From CAZJHX01 sp964545715 (GTDB taxonomy: Bacteria; Myxococcota_A; UBA9042; GCA-2863065): 9,049 nucleotides of DNA. Numbering within the stretch: position 1 is the first letter of the stretch; each line of letters starts with the position of its first letter. Location: contig CAZJHX010000261.1 in assembly GCA_964545715.1 (NCBI GenBank), forward strand, positions 1-9,049, given 5' to 3'. Shown here piece after piece: positions 6,121 to 9,049 of the stretch. Under the pieces are notes generated by a model. The model saw nothing but the letters and a program-made list of their open reading frames with translations, had not been told where the DNA came from and made no database searches. Both the position numbers and the translations under genes were made by a program.

Positions 6121-8496
6121 ATGACCGGCCCCGCCCTCCTGCTGCTGATGCCGCTCGCCGCGTGGATCGCTCCAGGTTGGCTGCTCAGTCGTTGGCTTGC
6201 ACCCCGGGCCGACGCGCTGCAGCGGCTGGCGCTGGCGCTGGTCGCCGGCATCGTCACGGTGGCCCCGACCACATTTTTGATCGCCGTTACGGCGCGGATC
6301 ACGCTGTCCGCCACGCTCATCCTGCTGGTGGCTGCGGGTTGGGGGATCGCCGGCTTTGCGTTGAACAAGTTTGCCCCACGCGCGCACACGGGCTTTGTCC
6401 TGCCCGACGCCGTGTCGCGCACGCTGGTCCTGCTGGCGATGGTCGTGGCCACCGGGACGACGCTGGCCTCCACGCCGTATGCGGTGGAGACCACCGAGGT
6501 CTGGTGGCACTGCCCTCACCTGGCGTCCCTGTACATGATCGAGGACGGCAGCGGGCCGGGCGTTCTGTCATACGATCCGGTCTGGCAGCGCACGGTGCCG
6601 CATGTCTTTCAGCATCCCACCGAGCCGGCCTTCGGCCTGGGGATGGTGCTGGGGCTGCAGCGTCCGGGAAATATCGCCTACCTGTCGCAGCCGCTGGCCA
6701 TGATGAGCAGCGGCGGCGGGGTCGTGGCGCTGTGGTGCTCGGACTTTCTGATCCTGGCGCTGGGCATGTTGTTGCTGGGGCGCGGCCTGCGATCGACCTG
6801 GCTGATCGGGGGCCTGGCGATCGTCTTTCTGCTGGGCGCCCGAGCGTTGGCGTCTTATCAGGTCAACGAGAACACGATCGCCCTGGCGCTCTCGATGGCG
6901 CTGCTGCATCTGCTCTGGCGCGACGATGACACCCCGGATCCGGCCATCGCCGTGGCGGCCGGCTGCGTGGCGGCCCACCTGGCGGGGATCCGGCCGGCCA
7001 CGCTGCTGGTCCTGCCCGCCGCGCTGCTGCTGCTGGGCGGGGGGTGGCGACATCGGGCGGTCTTCGGCGGCGCGCTGGTGCTGGCCGCGACGCCGTGGCT
7101 GTGGGTCAACCTTCAGGGGCTCGGCACCGCACTGGTGCACCCGGCGCTGAACTATGGGCGGCACACGCAGAGCCTCTTCGGGGTCGAGTTCACCTTTCAT
7201 CCGCTGAACTGGCCGGTGGCCGAGGCGCTGGTGACCGGACCAAAACATCCGCTGCCGATGTTATTGCGCCTGCCGCTGGAGCAGCTGCAGGCCCTGGGCG
7301 CGCCAATGCTCGCGATGGCCGCGGCGGGGCTCTTGACGCTGCGCCGCCGCCGGCTGTTGAGCCTGTTGCTCTGGGCGGCGCCGCTGCAGCTGCTGCTGAT
7401 GCTGATCGTGCAGCTGGATTATCAGAAGATGTCGTACGTGCTGCTGACCCTGGCCCCGCTGCCGCTGTTGGCCGGGCTGGGCCTGGGCGGGTTGCAGTTG
7501 GGGCGCCGCGGTCGGGTGATCCTGGCTGCGACCCTGGCGGGGCTGCTGGTGGTCGCGCCACGGCTGGTGCGCGATGTGCGACCCGACGTGCTGCGCGTGC
7601 CTCACGGCGACTTTCTGCCCGACACCCGGGACCGGCTGCCCGAGGCCGACCGGCTGGAGACCCTCACGCGCGCGAGCTTCGGCCCCTATCTGAGCGAGGA
7701 GCTCGACCTCGTGCACGGTGGCATCGGATGGCAGCTGCTGACCCACGCTCGCGCCGCCGCCGCGCCGGAGCTGGCCGGCGCACCGATTCCCGGCGGCTTT
7801 GTGACCGTCTGGGCCGCGCTGGCGCCGTCGTCGCTCAGCCACGATGTCGAGATCGAGACCGCTGCCGTCGCCGTGATCCCCCCCGAGTTCATGGTCGGCG
7901 CGCTCGCACCGGATGGGGCGGTCGCCAACGGGACGTCATTGTTTCTGATGAAGATCCCGGCGCCTGCGCCTGCGACGGTGCGTCTACAGGTGCAGCGCAC
8001 CGCCGACCGGGTCAACGTGACGACGACCTCCGCGTCAACCGAGACCTTTGACGAACCGCGCTGGGTGTCCGTGCTCTTCGTCGACCGCCAGACCAGCTAC
8101 CACGCGGGCGTACTGTCCGTCGTCGGCCGTGACAAGAAGCCCTACGTGGTCACGCTGTGGCAGCAAAGCGACGGCGAGTGGGACAGCCAGCCGCGCCTGG
8201 TCACAAACGCGCCGTTCGCGTGGAGCGAGGATGGGTTCACCCTCGATGCGGAAGACACGCGCCGCATCGATGAGTCGGCGGGCCCCAGCCGACTCTGCAC
8301 CACGCCGAGCGGCCGACGCGTCCTGCGCCGCGCCGACGGGTTCAAGCTGCTGACAAGCGCCGACGGGCAGCCGCTTGCCATGCGCCTGGGCGGCACGCGC
8401 GGCAAGAATATCCTCGGTTGGGGACGCGGCTATCCGAGTCCTCAATTTGAAACGGACGCATGCACCCGCCGCTTTCTGGACGAGCCCCCTCGGTAA
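6121..8496 (+). CDS. Polytopic membrane protein with GT-C-like architecture and large C-terminal extracytoplasmic domain
   Basis: The 791-residue protein has about 12-13 hydrophobic segments up to residue 482 (for example near 5-26, 35-58, 61-80, 100-118, 200-220, 226-243, 275-305, 312-330, 411-431, 437-459 and 464-481). A soluble ~310-residue domain follows. A long loop after the fourth segment carries ETTEVWWH (123-130) and YMIEDGSG (138-145), the place where GT-C glycosyltransferases keep acidic catalytic residues. With the QKMSY-x(5)-LAPLPLLAGL segment this makes a lipid-linked-sugar glycosyltransferase a reasonable but unproven guess; another polytopic transferase or a polymer exporter remains possible. 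It is paralogous to the gene at the window start across the whole overlapping length: EFTFHPLNWP at 356-365, PRLVTNAPFAW at 691-701, and C726/C781 are shared. No ribosome site precedes the ATG; a -10-like TAGAAT ends 8 bases before it, so the mRNA may be leaderless. The stop is TAA. Confidence 0.88.
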   Translation: MTGPALLLLMPLAAWIAPGWLLSRWLAPRADALQRLALALVAGIVTVAPTTFLIAVTARITLSATLILLVAAGWGIAGFALNKFAPRAHTGFVLPDAVSRTLVLLAMVVATGTTLASTPYAVETTEVWWHCPHLASLYMIEDGSGPGVLSYDPVWQRTVPHVFQHPTEPAFGLGMVLGLQRPGNIAYLSQPLAMMSSGGGVVALWCSDFLILALGMLLLGRGLRSTWLIGGLAIVFLLGARALASYQVNENTIALALSMALLHLLWRDDDTPDPAIAVAAGCVAAHLAGIRPATLLVLPAALLLLGGGWRHRAVFGGALVLAATPWLWVNLQGLGTALVHPALNYGRHTQSLFGVEFTFHPLNWPVAEALVTGPKHPLPMLLRLPLEQLQALGAPMLAMAAAGLLTLRRRRLLSLLLWAAPLQLLLMLIVQLDYQKMSYVLLTLAPLPLLAGLGLGGLQLGRRGRVILAATLAGLLVVAPRLVRDVRPDVLRVPHGDFLPDTRDRLPEADRLETLTRASFGPYLSEELDLVHGGIGWQLLTHARAAAAPELAGAPIPGGFVTVWAALAPSSLSHDVEIETAAVAVIPPEFMVGALAPDGAVANGTSLFLMKIPAPAPATVRLQVQRTADRVNVTTTSASTETFDEPRWVSVLFVDRQTSYHAGVLSVVGRDKKPYVVTLWQQSDGEWDSQPRLVTNAPFAWSEDGFTLDAEDTRRIDESAGPSRLCTTPSGRRVLRRADGFKLLTSADGQPLAMRLGGTRGKNILGWGRGYPSPQFETDACTRRFLDEPPR

Positions 8497-8587
8497 GCCG
8501 CTTCGCAGCGTCCTGAAAAGGTTGACGTCAATCAGCAGCAGTGGTCGAGTCTGGGGGTTAGGAACCCGCTTGTGGAGCAGGACGCAG
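8497..8587 (+). promoter_or_regulatory. Intergenic region with a 10-bp palindrome and small hairpins
   Basis: This 91-bp gap separates the membrane-protein gene from the secreted propeller gene. It contains the perfect palindrome TTGACGTCAA at 8522-8531, whose left half also resembles a -35 box, but no -10 box is found 16-18 bases on. Two short hairpins are visible: CGCT/AGCG (8499-8510) and GGGTT-AGG-AACCC (8555-8567). Neither is followed by a T run, so neither is a convincing intrinsic terminator. The palindrome could be an operator for a dimeric regulator; this is weak. Confidence 0.3.
8579..8582 (+). promoter_or_regulatory. Ribosome binding site for the propeller gene
   Basis: AGGA, preceded by GGAG at 8574-8577, sits 5 bases before the ATG at 8588. 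It supports that start, which is also followed at once by a signal peptide. Confidence 0.6.
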
Positions 8588-9049
8588 ATGAAGACCACGA
8601 CACTCCCCTTCCTTCAAATCACCTTTTTCATGGCCGGTCTGGTGCTGGCGGTGCCGACCGCGATGGCCCAACCGGACGGCGCGTACTACGGCCGAACCGG
8701 AGGAACGCTCCACCGCATCAACCTGGACGGCACCGGGGACTCCCCCCTGGCGGCCGTCGGCACGATCGCGGAGTCGATCGCAGTCACTGCCCAACACATC
8801 TGGTACGTGACCGGAGCAAACCCCGGGCAGGGGTCTATCCACCGGATCAACATCGACGGGACCGCGCCGATTGCGCTGGCGCCCATCGCCGGCGCGTACT
8901 TCTCGGTGGACTACGACCCGGTAGAGAAGAAGGTCTACTACCTCAACAGCGCAGGGTGGGGCCGCATGAACCCGGACGGGTCTGGCGGTGAAATGATATG
9001 GGTGCGGCTCTCCTGGAACGACGGCATGACTCTCCTACCTGATCGGGCG
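8588..9049 (+). CDS. Secreted YWTD/LDL-receptor-B-like beta-propeller protein (3'-partial)
   Basis: This frame is open from an ATG with a good ribosome site to the window edge (154 codons, no stop). It begins with a signal peptide: MKTTT, a hydrophobic core to about residue 23, then TAMA-Q with cleavage likely after residue 27. The mature part has repeated YWTD-like blades: YYGRTGGTLHRINLDGTG (33-50), IWYVTGANPGQGSIHRINIDGT (71-92), and VDYDPVEKKVYYLNSAGWGRMNPDGS (107-132). The RINxDGT/RMNPDGS strands recur every 40-43 residues, the usual blade spacing. Such propellers generally act as extracellular binding or scaffold domains; a full one needs about six blades, so more than half the gene is probably missing. 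The last ~18 residues no longer look like the family and may suffer from poor sequence at the contig end. Ligand and partner are unknown. Confidence 0.75.
   Translation, partial: MKTTTLPFLQITFFMAGLVLAVPTAMAQPDGAYYGRTGGTLHRINLDGTGDSPLAAVGTIAESIAVTAQHIWYVTGANPGQGSIHRINIDGTAPIALAPIAGAYFSVDYDPVEKKVYYLNSAGWGRMNPDGSGGEMIWVRLSWNDGMTLLPDRA

Noticed and set aside
8522..8550. Sigma-70 promoter starting with TTGACG
   Set aside because: No -10-like hexamer occurs 16-18 bases downstream.
8555..8567. Intrinsic terminator from the GGGTT/AACCC hairpin
   Set aside because: The stem is only 5 bp and is not followed by a T tract.
1..9049. RNA genes, CRISPR arrays, insertion sequences
   Set aside because: No tRNA-like arms, rRNA segments, regularly spaced repeats, transposase motifs or terminal inverted repeats were seen; coding density leaves little room for them.

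Overview
The window is a high-GC (roughly two-thirds G+C by eye) bacterial contig with very dense coding. It carries two incomplete genes at its edges and five complete ones between them. A YajC-like protein, an exported LytM/M23 factor, signal peptides and a membrane-anchored SGNH protein point to an envelope-rich, probably Gram-negative bacterium. The style (GTG/TTG starts, short overlaps, an SGNH protein with a GHNEF motif) would fit Myxococcota or another deltaproteobacterial-type lineage, but no taxonomic marker is present and this placement is a guess.

Layout. (1) Positions 1-1674, plus strand: the C-terminal two-thirds of a polytopic membrane protein with a large periplasmic-type domain. 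Its first ~105 bases are a G-rich stretch that looks like contig-end noise. (2) Positions 1671-3089, plus strand: a protein built from two clear GNAT acetyltransferase domains with a degenerate third between them, coupled to gene 1 by a GTGA overlap. (3) Positions 3092-6043, minus strand: a three-gene overlapping operon read leftwards, made of a secreted M23/LytM-type protein, a YajC-like small membrane protein and a membrane-anchored SGNH/GDSL hydrolase with a Cys-rich tail. Its end meets the GNAT gene tail to tail with 2 bp between stop codons. (4) Positions 6121-8496, plus strand: a full-length 791-residue paralogue of gene 1, divergent from the operon and possibly leaderless. (5) Positions 8588-9049, plus strand: the start of a secreted YWTD-type beta-propeller protein that runs off the window.

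How the genes may work together. All products except the GNAT protein are predicted to be membrane-bound or exported. Two paralogous GT-C-like membrane proteins surround an operon for envelope hydrolysis and export. This suggests an envelope or surface-glycan locus, but no substrate can be read from the sequence. The most distinctive features are the paralogous family with its shared EFTFHPLNWP motif and conserved C-terminal cysteines, the triple-GNAT protein, and a YajC-like gene away from secDF between an M23 gene and an SGNH gene. No RNA gene, CRISPR array or mobile element was recognised.
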